19,119 bases of DNA from an uncultured Blautia sp. (lineage in GTDB: Bacteria; Bacillota; Clostridia; Lachnospirales; Lachnospiraceae): the NCBI GenBank assembly GCA_934358405.1, contig CAKRKL010000027.1, positions 1-19,119 of the forward strand, written 5' to 3'. Made by a program: the position numbers and the translations under genes. The notes under the pieces were generated by a model, which saw only the letters and a list, made by a program, of their open reading frames with translations, was not told the DNA's origin and made no database searches. Below, one piece after another: positions 7,259-15,452 of this stretch. Positions within the stretch are counted from its first letter, which is position 1; every line of letters begins with the position of its first letter.

Positions 7259-8200
7259 TTAATTCTCTTCCGGGTGGATATCAAACAATGCATCCACAAA
7301 AGAATTTGCATCAAACTTCTGCAGATCATCAATGCTCTCACCCACTCCGATATACTTCACCGGAATATCCAGCTCAGACTGAATTGCAACTGCAATACCA
7401 CCCTTGGCTGTACCGTCCAGCTTGGTAAGAATAATTCCTGTTACATTTGCTACTTCTGCAAACTGTCTTGCCTGTACAAGCGCATTCTGTCCGGTAGTTC
7501 CATCCAGGACCACCAGAGTTTCCAGATAAGCCTCCGGGTACTCCTTCTCCAGAATACGGTATATCTTACGAAGCTCCTCCATCAGGTTCTTCTTATTATG
7601 AAGTCTTCCTGCAGTGTCACAGATGAGAATATCTGCGTTTCGTGCCTTGGCAGCTGCCACAGCATCATAAACAACAGAAGCCGGATCTGCGCCGTCCTGG
7701 CCGCCAATGATCTCCACACCGGCACGGTTAGCCCACTGAGTCAGCTGCTCCCCTGCTGCTGCACGGAAGGTATCTGCCGCACCAAGAATCACCTTCTTGC
7801 CCTGATCCTTCAGCTTGCCGGCAAGCTTTCCAACGGAGGTTGTTTTACCAACACCGTTTACTCCGATCACAAGGATAACGGATTTGCGGTTCTCAAACTC
7901 GTACTCTGTGCTGTCTACCGTCATCTGCTCCTTAATGGTATCGATCAAAAGCTGCTTGCACTCTCTTGGATCCTTGATGCCGCGGATCTTCACCTGATCC
8001 TTTAACCGCTCCAGAATAGCTGTGGTAGCATTGATTCCAATATCTCCCATGATCAGAATCTCTTCCAGTTCCTCGTAAAAATCATCGTCTATGGTAGAAT
8101 AGCCTGTGAAAAGAGAATCAAATCCTGCCACAATGTTGTCTCTTGTTTTTGTCAAGCCGCTGACAAGTCTTTTAAAAAAGCCTTTCTTTTCCTCTGCCAT
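7259..8200 (-). CDS. ftsY: FtsY, signal recognition particle receptor
   Basis: FtsY is the membrane-associated SRP receptor GTPase. It forms a twin GTPase complex with Ffh and hands ribosome-nascent chains to the Sec translocon. The 313 residues comprise a short N-terminal region without the long acidic domain of the E. coli protein, a helical N domain, and a G domain with GVNGVGKTT at 113-121, DTFRAAAGEQL at 143-153, DTAGR at 195-199 and TKLDG at 259-263. Short length is usual in Firmicutes. It starts 14 bases after the smc stop with AAGGAGG in between, so smc and ftsY form a coupled pair as in Bacillus. Confidence 0.98.
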   Translation of the reverse strand: MAEEKKGFFKRLVSGLTKTRDNIVAGFDSLFTGYSTIDDDFYEELEEILIMGDIGINATTAILERLKDQVKIRGIKDPRECKQLLIDTIKEQMTVDSTEYEFENRKSVILVIGVNGVGKTTSVGKLAGKLKDQGKKVILGAADTFRAAAGEQLTQWANRAGVEIIGGQDGADPASVVYDAVAAAKARNADILICDTAGRLHNKKNLMEELRKIYRILEKEYPEAYLETLVVLDGTTGQNALVQARQFAEVANVTGIILTKLDGTAKGGIAVAIQSELDIPVKYIGVGESIDDLQKFDANSFVDALFDIHPEEN

Positions 8201-8214
8201 TTGCTCTCCTCCTT

Positions 8215-11200
8215 TTACTGCGTAAGCTGGTTCTCCACCAGATCGACGGAAACCAGAGCTGATACGCCTTTCTCCTGCATGGTAATACCATAAAGCCGGT
8301 CTGCGGCATTCATAGTACCACGCCTATGTGTTATTATAATGAATTGGGTGTTCTTCGTCAACTTCTGAAGATAACCTGCAAACCGTCCAACATTTGAATC
8401 GTCAAGCGCAGCCTCAATCTCGTCAAGAAGACAGAATGGGGACGGCTTCAGATTCTGAATGGCAAAAAGAAGAGCAATGGCAGTCAGCGCCTTCTCTCCA
8501 CCGGAAAGCTGCATCATGTTCTGAAGCTTTTTGCCCGGAGGCTGGGAAATGATACGGATTCCTGCTTCCAGAATATCCACATCCTCCTCAAGCTCCAGCG
8601 TACCCTTTCCTCCGCCGAACAGTTCCTTAAATGCCTTATCAAATTCCTTCTGAATATCCTGAAACTTCTCTGTAAACTGTCTGCGCATTCCCTCATCCAG
8701 CTCCTGAATGATGTTCTCAAGCTGGGCCTCTGCTGTTTTCAGATCCTCATACTGGTCGGACAGGAACTTGTGACGCTCTGAAATTTCCTTATATTCCTCA
8801 ATTGCATTTACATTTACATTTCCAAGCCTTCGGATTTCATCCTTCACCTGGGCAATATCCCGCTTCATGGCATTTAAATCCGTAAGCTCTTCCTTTTTGT
8901 ACTGAAGAGCATTGTTAGGGGTGATCTCATATTCATTCCACATATAGGAAATCTGAGCTTCCCTGTGCTCCTCCAGCTTCTCCATCTGGCTTTTCAGACG
9001 GTAGCACTCCTTATCCAGAAGTGAGATTTTTCCGGACAGCTCATCTCTTTTTTCAAAAAATGCCTTGTGACTGGTATTTTTCTCATCCTTCGCAGACTGC
9101 CATTTCTCTAACTGAACCTTTGAGCTTATTTCCTCTTCTTCCAGGGTTGTGATCACAGCCTCCAGCTGTTCAACAGACTGGCGCTTCTTCTCATTCTCCT
9201 CACTGCCAAGCTTCAATGTCTCATGAATATCTGTTTCTTCCTGGCAAAGTGTATCTATCTCTTTTTTCAGACGATCCAGTGTCTCAGCTGCAAAGCTCTC
9301 CTTCTGCTGTGCTGTGCTTGCTTCCAGGCGAAGAGCTTCCAGCTTCTTTGAAACCTCCTGCTCCTCGGTCTTCCATTCCTCCAGTTCCTTCTGTCGTGTC
9401 TGGATAAAAGCTTCCAGCTCCTTCTCGTCCTGCTCGGAAGCCTTAAGCTCCTCGGCAATCTTCGTATGATCCGCCTTCGCAGCATCAATCTGGCGGCGGA
9501 TTTCCAGCTGTTCTCTTTGGATTTCGCCATAGCCTGCCTGGATTTCCTTTGTCTTGGCTTCCACCTGGTTCATGTTCATCTTTGCAGTATTCTGGGCGAC
9601 ATACTGCTGCCGCAGCTTTTCCTGCAAGTCAGCAATGGTCTCACGGATTACATTTCGTTTGCTTCTGTTATCATCAATTGCCCTTTGCATGTTGCCCATG
9701 TCTTTTTTGAGAGCCTGAACACTGGATTCCAGCTCCTCAATCTCACGTCGGCGTCCCAGAAGGTTGCTGTTATTTTTAAAGGAACCTCCCGACATGGAGC
9801 CTCCCGGACTGAAGGATTCTCCCTCAACCGTTACCATGCGCAGGCTGTGCCTGTATTTTCTTGCAATGGCAATGGCGTGGTCAATGTGATCTACCACCAG
9901 CACTCTTCCAAGAAGGTAGGTGGCCAGACCTGTATACTCTGCGCCTGTTGTCACAAGCTCGCTGGCAAGCCCGATCACTCCCGGTTCCTTTAGTGCTTCC
10001 CGCTGGTTAAAGCCACTTTTTGTATTGATGCTGTTCAGCGGAAGAAATGTAGCTCGTCCAAAACGGTTCTTTTTCAGAAATTCGATCATCTGCTTGGCTG
10101 TCTGCTCATTGTCTGTGACAATGTTCTGAATGCTTCCCCCAAGAGCAGTCTCAATGGCAATCTCGTATTCCTTGTTTACCTGGATCAGATCTGCCACAAC
10201 ACCTTTGATTCCCGGTGTGCGCTCCTTCTGCTCCATTACCCGGCGGATGCTGTTTCCATATCCGTCATAACGTTCTGTAAGATTCTTTAAGGATTCCAGC
10301 CTGGAGGCTTCCCTGTGATATGCACTCTGGCCCACCTCCATCTGGGTGTTCTGCTGCTTTAATTCATTTGTAAGCCTATGTACCTCATCATCCAGGCGCC
10401 TGCACTCTGCATTCATCTCTTCAATAAGAGCGGTGATGCCACGGAATTTCTCCGTTGCCTTCTCCATCTGAGACTGCTGTCTGGCCTCTTCTGTTTTCAG
10501 ATGAAGCTGTCTCTGGCTGATGCCTGCCTTGCGGATGTCGATCTGCTCCATCATAGTGTCAAAGCGCTGAGCTTTTCCTCTTGTAGTGGCACGGGAATTG
10601 AGAAGCTCAATGATCTCGTTCTTGCCATTTTCCACAGCCTGAGTGCACTCATCAATCTGTGCCTGAATATTGGAAAGACGTTTCTCCTCATCTCCCTGGC
10701 GCTTTTTCGCCTGGAGAAGGGCTGCGTGAAGCTGGGATTTCTCCTGCTCCTGTCCTTCCAAAGAGGTCTTTCGCTGATTTAAATCTGTCTCAATGACCTG
10801 CAGGCGGTTTTTATAATGCTCTTCATTCTGTACGCCTGCAAGGATCTGCTCTCTTAAAACCTTAATCTCGCCGTCCAGCTGCTGTCTGCGGATGGCCTTG
10901 TTCTGGGTTTCCTCACGAAGCTGCTCCATCTGACTGGTAAGGTTCTCCAGCTCCTCTTCCAGACGGTCATATTCCACCTTCGTCTGGTCGTATGCCTTCC
11001 GGTTCTCTTCCAGCTCTTCAGACGCCCTGGCATTCTTCCCATCCAGCTCCTTAAGCTCCTGGCTGGTCTTCTCGTTTTCCACAAGGAAACAGTTTACATC
11101 CAGCTCACGTAAGGTATCCCGCTTGGCAAGATAAATCCGGGCAGTTTCTGACTGCTTCTCCAATGGTCCCAGCTGTCTGGTAAGCTCACTTAAAATATCT

Positions 11201-11775
11201 GTTACACGCACCAGATTGGCCTGCTCGTCCTGAAGCTTCTTGATCGTGGTGCTCTTACGTCTTTTAAACTTAACAATTCCCGCAGCCTCATCAAACAGCT
11301 CCCGGCGCTCCTCCGGTTTACCGCTTAAGATCTTATCGATCTGCCCCTGTCCGATAATGGAATAGCCTTCTTTTCCGATACCGGTATCATAAAACATCTC
11401 ATTGATATCCTTTAGCCTGCAGGCACTTCCGTTAATCAGGTACTCACTTTCGCCGGAGCGGTAAAGCCGTCTTGTAACCGTCACCTCGTTAAAATCAACC
11501 GGAAGCTTGTGGTCGCTGTTGTCAAGCGTAATGGCTACAGAAGCAAAGCTTAGCGGCTTCCTGGTCTCTGTGCCTGAAAAAATAACATCCTGCATGTTGC
11601 CGCCTCGAAGCTGTTTGGCGCTCTGCTCTCCAAGCACCCAGCGGACAGCATCGCCTACATTACTTTTCCCGCTTCCGTTTGGACCCACAATTCCGGTAAT
11701 TCCGTTATGAAATTCGAAATTAATTTTCTGTGCAAAGGACTTAAATCCCTGCACTTCGATATTTTTTAAATACAT
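8215..11775 (-). CDS. smc: SMC, chromosome segregation/condensin ATPase
   Basis: SMC is the core ATPase of the bacterial Smc-ScpAB condensin, which loads near the origin and aligns chromosome arms. The 1186 residues match the family. Walker A is GPNGSGKSN at 31-39. Two long coiled-coil arms rich in E, K, Q and R flank a hinge at roughly 510-670, which includes [10 protein letters not shown] and later [13 protein letters not shown]. The C-terminal head has the signature LSGGEK from 1090 and Walker B FCLLDE near 1114-1119, followed by the D-loop and the ITHRRGTM switch. The reading frame is intact throughout. It starts 24 bases after rnc and is followed closely by ftsY. scpA and scpB are not in the window. 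Confidence 0.99.
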   Translation of the reverse strand: MYLKNIEVQGFKSFAQKINFEFHNGITGIVGPNGSGKSNVGDAVRWVLGEQSAKQLRGGNMQDVIFSGTETRKPLSFASVAITLDNSDHKLPVDFNEVTVTRRLYRSGESEYLINGSACRLKDINEMFYDTGIGKEGYSIIGQGQIDKILSGKPEERRELFDEAAGIVKFKRRKSTTIKKLQDEQANLVRVTDILSELTRQLGPLEKQSETARIYLAKRDTLRELDVNCFLVENEKTSQELKELDGKNARASEELEENRKAYDQTKVEYDRLEEELENLTSQMEQLREETQNKAIRRQQLDGEIKVLREQILAGVQNEEHYKNRLQVIETDLNQRKTSLEGQEQEKSQLHAALLQAKKRQGDEEKRLSNIQAQIDECTQAVENGKNEIIELLNSRATTRGKAQRFDTMMEQIDIRKAGISQRQLHLKTEEARQQSQMEKATEKFRGITALIEEMNAECRRLDDEVHRLTNELKQQNTQMEVGQSAYHREASRLESLKNLTERYDGYGNSIRRVMEQKERTPGIKGVVADLIQVNKEYEIAIETALGGSIQNIVTDNEQTAKQMIEFLKKNRFGRATFLPLNSINTKSGFNQREALKEPGVIGLASELVTTGAEYTGLATYLLGRVLVVDHIDHAIAIARKYRHSLRMVTVEGESFSPGGSMSGGSFKNNSNLLGRRREIEELESSVQALKKDMGNMQRAIDDNRSKRNVIRETIADLQEKLRQQYVAQNTAKMNMNQVEAKTKEIQAGYGEIQREQLEIRRQIDAAKADHTKIAEELKASEQDEKELEAFIQTRQKELEEWKTEEQEVSKKLEALRLEASTAQQKESFAAETLDRLKKEIDTLCQEETDIHETLKLGSEENEKKRQSVEQLEAVITTLEEEEISSKVQLEKWQSAKDEKNTSHKAFFEKRDELSGKISLLDKECYRLKSQMEKLEEHREAQISYMWNEYEITPNNALQYKKEELTDLNAMKRDIAQVKDEIRRLGNVNVNAIEEYKEISERHKFLSDQYEDLKTAEAQLENIIQELDEGMRRQFTEKFQDIQKEFDKAFKELFGGGKGTLELEEDVDILEAGIRIISQPPGKKLQNMMQLSGGEKALTAIALLFAIQNLKPSPFCLLDEIEAALDDSNVGRFAGYLQKLTKNTQFIIITHRRGTMNAADRLYGITMQEKGVSALVSVDLVENQLTQ

Positions 11776-11799
11776 GTATCCGAATCCTTGTCATTATTG

Positions 11800-12489
11800 T
11801 TATAAGAAGGCCTTCATCTCCCTGATTGCCTGATAAGCAGCCTCCTGCTCAGCAGCCTTCTTAGTGTGACCGACACCGGTTCCCATTACCTGTCCGCTAA
11901 CCAGCACAGCCACAGTAAAGCTCTTATTATGATCCGGTCCCTCTTCCTTCATAAGACGGTATTCCACAAGATGGGTTCCCTTTTCCTGTACGATTTCCTG
12001 CAGGATGGTCTTGCTATCATAAAAGAGCTGTTTATTTTCAAGATCGTTCAGGATAAATTTCAGAACGAACTCCTTTGCACTAGCAAAACCACCGTCCAGA
12101 TATATAGCTCCAAGCAGAGCCTCTGTTGCATCGGAAACGATAGAATCACGATTTCTTCCACCAGTCATATCCTCGCCCTTACCAAGAAGGAGATATTGCG
12201 GCAGCCCAAACTCTCTTGCACAGTAGGCAAGGCTTGGCTCACATACCAGGCTGGCTCTCTTCTTTGTCAGCTCTCCCTCCGGGATCTGTGTGTATTTCTT
12301 ATAAAGGAAATCACTGCTGATCAGCTCAAGCACTGCGTCCCCAAGGAACTCCAGACGTTCGTTGCAGCCCACCTTGCCAAGCTTTTTCTCATTTGCATAG
12401 GAGCTGTGCGTCAAAGCCAGAATCAGAAGATTTCTGTTCTTAAACTCATAACCGATTCTTGCTTCCAATGCTTTTAACTTTTTTTCCAT
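11800..12489 (-). CDS. rnc: Ribonuclease III
   Basis: RNase III cleaves double-stranded RNA, including rRNA precursors and structured mRNA leaders. The 229 residues carry the signature NERLEFLGDAV at 43-53. Metal-binding acids are E44, E47 and D51, plus D119 and E122 in SDATEALLGAIYLDGG. A C-terminal double-stranded-RNA-binding domain spans about 155-227 and ends in the HTKKAAEQEAA helix. GAAGGAAGG precedes the ATG. A 12-bp hairpin lies about 40 bases upstream, between plsX and this gene, and is a candidate self-regulation site (see findings). The rnc-smc-ftsY order is classical. Confidence 0.98.
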   Translation of the reverse strand: MEKKLKALEARIGYEFKNRNLLILALTHSSYANEKKLGKVGCNERLEFLGDAVLELISSDFLYKKYTQIPEGELTKKRASLVCEPSLAYCAREFGLPQYLLLGKGEDMTGGRNRDSIVSDATEALLGAIYLDGGFASAKEFVLKFILNDLENKQLFYDSKTILQEIVQEKGTHLVEYRLMKEEGPDHNKSFTVAVLVSGQVMGTGVGHTKKAAEQEAAYQAIREMKAFL

Positions 12490-12527
12490 AATTGTTTAAT
12501 TCCTTCCTTCAGGCAGTTAAAATATCA

Positions 12528-12559
12528 CCTTGTGCGCTGCAAATATACAGCGCACAAAG
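12528..12559 (-). promoter_or_regulatory. 12-bp hairpin between plsX and rnc (attenuator, terminator or RNase III site)
   Basis: The minus-strand RNA forms CUUUGUGCGCUG against CAGCGCACAAGG around an 8-base loop (12540-12547); one pair is G-U. It begins 6 bases after the plsX stop. What follows is UGAUAUUUUAAC, a poor U-run, so full termination is doubtful. It could attenuate readthrough from plsX into rnc-smc, or be a cleavage site for RNase III. Confidence 0.65.
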
Positions 12560-12565
12560 GGACTT

Positions 12566-13609
12566 TTATGCCTCTTCTTTTGATGTTTCTTTCGTCTGTG
12601 CCTCTTCTACCATGTGGGCAGCAATTTTCTCATTGATCTTCTGCTGCCTGAACTGTACACACTGGAAAATCGCATGACGAATCTCTATAGCCTTGGCACT
12701 GCCGTGGGTCTTCACTACCAGTCCCTTCAGGCCAAGAAGCGGTGCTCCGCCGTATTCACTTGCGTCAAACGCCTTCATGGTCTCTTTAATAGCCGGCTTC
12801 ACCAGCAGTGCGCCCAGCTTGCTGCGGGTATCTCTCATAAGTCCGCTCTTGATCAGCTTAATAAGCGTGCCTCCAAGACCTTCATAAAGCTTAAGGATCA
12901 CATTTCCCACAAAGGCCTCACAGACAATAACATCTGCATAGCCTGCAGGAATCTCCCTGGCTTCAATGCTTCCGATGAAATTGATTCCCGGGCATTCCTT
13001 CAGAAGCGGAAATGTCTCTTTCACAAGAGCATTGCCCTTCTCCTCCTCTGCTCCGTTATTTACAATCGCTACCCGTGGATTCTTAATTCCCACAACGTCT
13101 TCCATATAAATAGAACCCATCTTGGCAAACTGCACCAGATGCTCCGGTCTTGCATCTACATTGGCACCGCAATCGATGAGAAGGGAAACGCCCTTCTCCG
13201 TAGGAATCAGCGGTGCAAGGGGAGGACGCTGTACTCCCTTGCTTCTTCCTACGATCACCTGACCGCCAACTAAAATAGCTCCGGAGCTTCCTGAGGAAAC
13301 AAATGCATCTGCCTCCTGCTTCTTCACAAGGTTCAGGCCTACCACAATGGAAGAATCCTTCTTCTTACGGATTGCAACAACCGGAGGCTCCGCCGTCTCG
13401 ATCACCTCTGTGGCGTTAACCACCTGGATTCTTTCTTTGGGGTAATTCTGAAATTTACCCAGCTCATTCTCTATTACTTCCTGCTTACCGGTAAGGATCA
13501 CCACAATGTCCTCCCGCTCTGTAACAGCCTCCACAGCTGCCTTCACAGGCTCTGCCGGGGCGTTATCCCCGCCCATGGCATCTACTACTACTCTAACTGT
13601 CTCTGCCAT
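12566..13609 (-). CDS. plsX: PlsX, phosphate acyltransferase
   Basis: PlsX converts acyl-ACP and phosphate to acyl-phosphate, the donor used by PlsY to start phospholipid synthesis; it is a peripheral membrane protein. The 347 residues start MAETVRVVVDAMGGDNAP, with the family-defining DAMGGDNAP, and contain SSGSSGAILVGG and CEAFVGNVILK; length is typical. GAGGAG lies 6 bases before the ATG. It is the first gene after a promoter at 13706-13735. The neighbours usual for plsX, such as acpP between plsX and rnc, or fapR or rpmF before it, are absent here. Confidence 0.97.
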   Translation of the reverse strand: MAETVRVVVDAMGGDNAPAEPVKAAVEAVTEREDIVVILTGKQEVIENELGKFQNYPKERIQVVNATEVIETAEPPVVAIRKKKDSSIVVGLNLVKKQEADAFVSSGSSGAILVGGQVIVGRSKGVQRPPLAPLIPTEKGVSLLIDCGANVDARPEHLVQFAKMGSIYMEDVVGIKNPRVAIVNNGAEEEKGNALVKETFPLLKECPGINFIGSIEAREIPAGYADVIVCEAFVGNVILKLYEGLGGTLIKLIKSGLMRDTRSKLGALLVKPAIKETMKAFDASEYGGAPLLGLKGLVVKTHGSAKAIEIRHAIFQCVQFRQQKINEKIAAHMVEEAQTKETSKEEA

Positions 13610-13653
13610 ATTTTTCTCCTCTTAGTCTACCTCTTTATCACTGTACTTCGTTA

Positions 13654-13666
13654 GTGTAAAATACAC
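13654..13666. promoter_or_regulatory. 13-bp perfect palindrome in the plsX leader
   Basis: GTGTA-AAA-TACAC lies between the predicted plsX transcription start (about 13699) and the gene. The position, about 35 bases downstream of that start, would suit a repressor operator. It does not clearly match the FapR box as I know it, and no regulator gene is adjacent. Confidence 0.35.
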
Positions 13667-13705
13667 GTTTTAAAATACCAGATCAACCGTATCCCGAATA
13701 ATACT

Positions 13706-13735
13706 ATTCTACTGTATCTGCCCCTGATAAGTCAA
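13706..13735 (-). promoter_or_regulatory. Predicted promoter for plsX-rnc-smc
   Basis: On the minus strand TTGACT (13730-13735) and TAGAAT (13706-13711) are spaced 18 bases apart. The predicted start near 13699 gives a leader of about 90 bases to the plsX ATG. It faces away from the selC promoter, with 20 bases between the two -35 boxes. Confidence 0.7.
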
Positions 13736-13755
13736 TGAAAAACTTTGCTTTTCCC

Positions 13756-13784
13756 TTGACTCATGATAGCAGCTCAGGTATACT
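13756..13784 (+). promoter_or_regulatory. Promoter of the selenocysteine tRNA gene
   Basis: TTGACT (13756-13761) and TATACT (13779-13784) are separated by exactly 17 bases, which is close to consensus. Six bases (CTCTTC) follow the -10, so the standard spacing puts +1 on G at 13791, the first base of the mature tRNA. No 5' leader is predicted. Confidence 0.85.
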
Positions 13785-13790
13785 CTCTTC

Positions 13791-13887
13791 GGGAGCAGAT
13801 AGGTGCCGGTGTGCCTCCTGGTCTTCAAAACCAGTGTGGGGCGCTAATCCCGTCCCGGATGGGTTCGATTCCCATATGTTCCCGCCA
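13791..13887 (+). tRNA. selC: tRNA-Sec (anticodon UCA)
   Basis: This tRNA reads UGA codons marked for selenocysteine and is delivered by SelB. I folded it by hand. The 5' acceptor strand is 13791-13798 and the 3' strand 13876-13883, an 8-bp layout with one G-U pair and a G-A opposition at the eighth position. The 6-bp D stem is AGGTGC/GTGCCT around CGGT (13801-13816). The anticodon stem CTGGT/ACCAG holds the loop CTTCAAA with TCA at 13825-13827. A long variable arm has 6 bp (GGGGCG/CGTCCC, 13838-13856). The T stem ATGGG/CCCAT holds TTCGATT, followed by discriminator G and an encoded CCA. The long acceptor, 6-bp D stem and 97-base size distinguish it from other tRNAs. It is the only plus-strand gene and meets selB tail to tail. 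Confidence 0.97.
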
Positions 13888-13892
13888 AAAAA

Positions 13893-15452
13893 TCAGAGAT
13901 GGGAAACCAATATCCGTTCACCATCAGTCATCCTGGTAATTCTGTCCTTGTCAAAGCCTTCCAGCAGCGTAATCGCACATTTCCTGGATATCCCCAGCCG
14001 GTCACGAAATTCCCCTGTTTTGATCACGCCATTTTCTTTATATAATGTAACGGCCATATCCAGTGCCTTTTTCCGAATCCTTTCATGCATGTAATGCTTC
14101 TCATCATATCGCACAAGCACCCCACTTCGCACCATCCTGAAAAATACAGCTGAAAATTCTTTTTCCCCGGAAAAATCAGACTTCACAGTATCTGTAAGCG
14201 GTGGAGTAAAGCCTGCATTTAAATACAGGTTCTGGATTTTGATAAATACAGTGTTATCTTCCGCAGCATTTTCTTTCATCTGAAGGCGTTCTTCCAGCTT
14301 CTTGCTTTGCTTTCTTTTTCTTTTCACTGCATTGGGGTTTAGCACCACCCCTCCACCAATGGTTTCCACTGGCGAATAAAACCGAATGACGAAACGATCG
14401 CCTGCTTTCATTGCAGTCTGCTGCTCCATGCGAAGCTGCACTACAGCTTCTTCCCCTGGTTTCATCACCTCTCTGTCAAATAAGATCACCTTGCAGATCA
14501 GTTCTGCTGCCCCATGGTACAGATGCACCCGCGCACCGCTTTTCAAAGACCGATGACTGTTCTTCAAAAGCCGCAGCCTTACGTCCGCCATCATAGTGCT
14601 TTTCATGCTGTCCGCAGCAGCCAGGATTTCTCCTCTTTTGATGTCCTCTTTCCCAATGCCAGCCAGATTCACTGCTGCACGCTGCCCTGGAAAGGCACAG
14701 CTTACATTCTGTCCATGGACCTGAATCCCGCGGACTTTTACCTTTTGGTCCTTTGGATACAGCACGGCACCTGTATCCATATCCAGTGCTCCATCCAGCA
14801 GCGTTCCCGTCACGATCGTACCAAAGCCTTTTAAAGAAAATACACGGTCGATGGGAAGCCGAAAACCACCTCGAAGCCCATTTTCCATTGAAGGGGACTG
14901 TTCCTGACACATCTCCCATAAAATCTGCCGAAGGTTTTCAATCCCGCTTCCGTCTGCGACGCTGGTCACCACCACTGCACTACTCTCCAGAAATGTCCCG
15001 GCTGTAAACCTCTGGATTTCCCTTCTCAGCCCCGGCTTCCACGGTAAATCACCCTTGGTAATCACCACCACGCCTCTTCTTATTCCCAGCAAAGAAAGAA
15101 TATCCAGATGCTCCCTTGTCTGCGGCATCACCCCTTCATCTGCCGCAATCACCAGCATGACAATGTCAATCCCACCGGCTCCCGCCAGCATATTTTTTAT
15201 AAACTTCTCATGCCCAGGCACATCAATGATTCCTGCCTCTTCCCCATTTGGAAGCTTCAGAAAGGCAAAACCGTTCTCTATGGTGATTCCCCGTTTCTTC
15301 TCTTCTGCCAACCGATCTGTATCCGTGCCGGTCAGAGCCTTCACAAGCCAGGTTTTCCCGTGGTCAATATGACCGGCCGTGCCGATTATTGTGTGTGGGG
15401 AATGGACTTCAGATGATTCATTCTTTTTCATATTGCTCAATGATACATTCAT
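13893..15452 (-). CDS. selB: SelB, selenocysteine-specific translation elongation factor (compact form)
   Basis: SelB is a GTPase that carries Sec-tRNA-Sec to the ribosome and binds the SECIS hairpin in selenoprotein mRNAs. The G domain shows GHIDHGKT at 27-34, DVPGH at 77-81 and TKGD at 132-135; two beta-barrel domains run to about GGGVVLNPN at 366-374. Only about 145 residues follow, against roughly 240 in E. coli. They look like the last two winged helices: one around [10 protein letters not shown], and a final one with [13 protein letters not shown], the usual SelB C-terminus. The protein totals 519 residues, where 610-640 is common, yet the frame is intact. Start is uncertain: ATG at 15452 or 15431, neither with a good ribosome binding site. 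Both lie inside the end of the upstream ATPase gene, so translational coupling is likely. The stop is TGA. Confidence 0.93.
   Translation of the reverse strand: MNVSLSNMKKNESSEVHSPHTIIGTAGHIDHGKTWLVKALTGTDTDRLAEEKKRGITIENGFAFLKLPNGEEAGIIDVPGHEKFIKNMLAGAGGIDIVMLVIAADEGVMPQTREHLDILSLLGIRRGVVVITKGDLPWKPGLRREIQRFTAGTFLESSAVVVTSVADGSGIENLRQILWEMCQEQSPSMENGLRGGFRLPIDRVFSLKGFGTIVTGTLLDGALDMDTGAVLYPKDQKVKVRGIQVHGQNVSCAFPGQRAAVNLAGIGKEDIKRGEILAAADSMKSTMMADVRLRLLKNSHRSLKSGARVHLYHGAAELICKVILFDREVMKPGEEAVVQLRMEQQTAMKAGDRFVIRFYSPVETIGGGVVLNPNAVKRKRKQSKKLEERLQMKENAAEDNTVFIKIQNLYLNAGFTPPLTDTVKSDFSGEKEFSAVFFRMVRSGVLVRYDEKHYMHERIRKKALDMAVTLYKENGVIKTGEFRDRLGISRKCAITLLEGFDKDRITRMTDGERILVSHL

Noticed and set aside
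13893..15452. selB as a broken or frameshifted gene because it is short
   Set aside because: The frame is continuous, the G motifs are intact and the typical final winged helix is present, so an internal deletion or compact variant fits better than a pseudogene.
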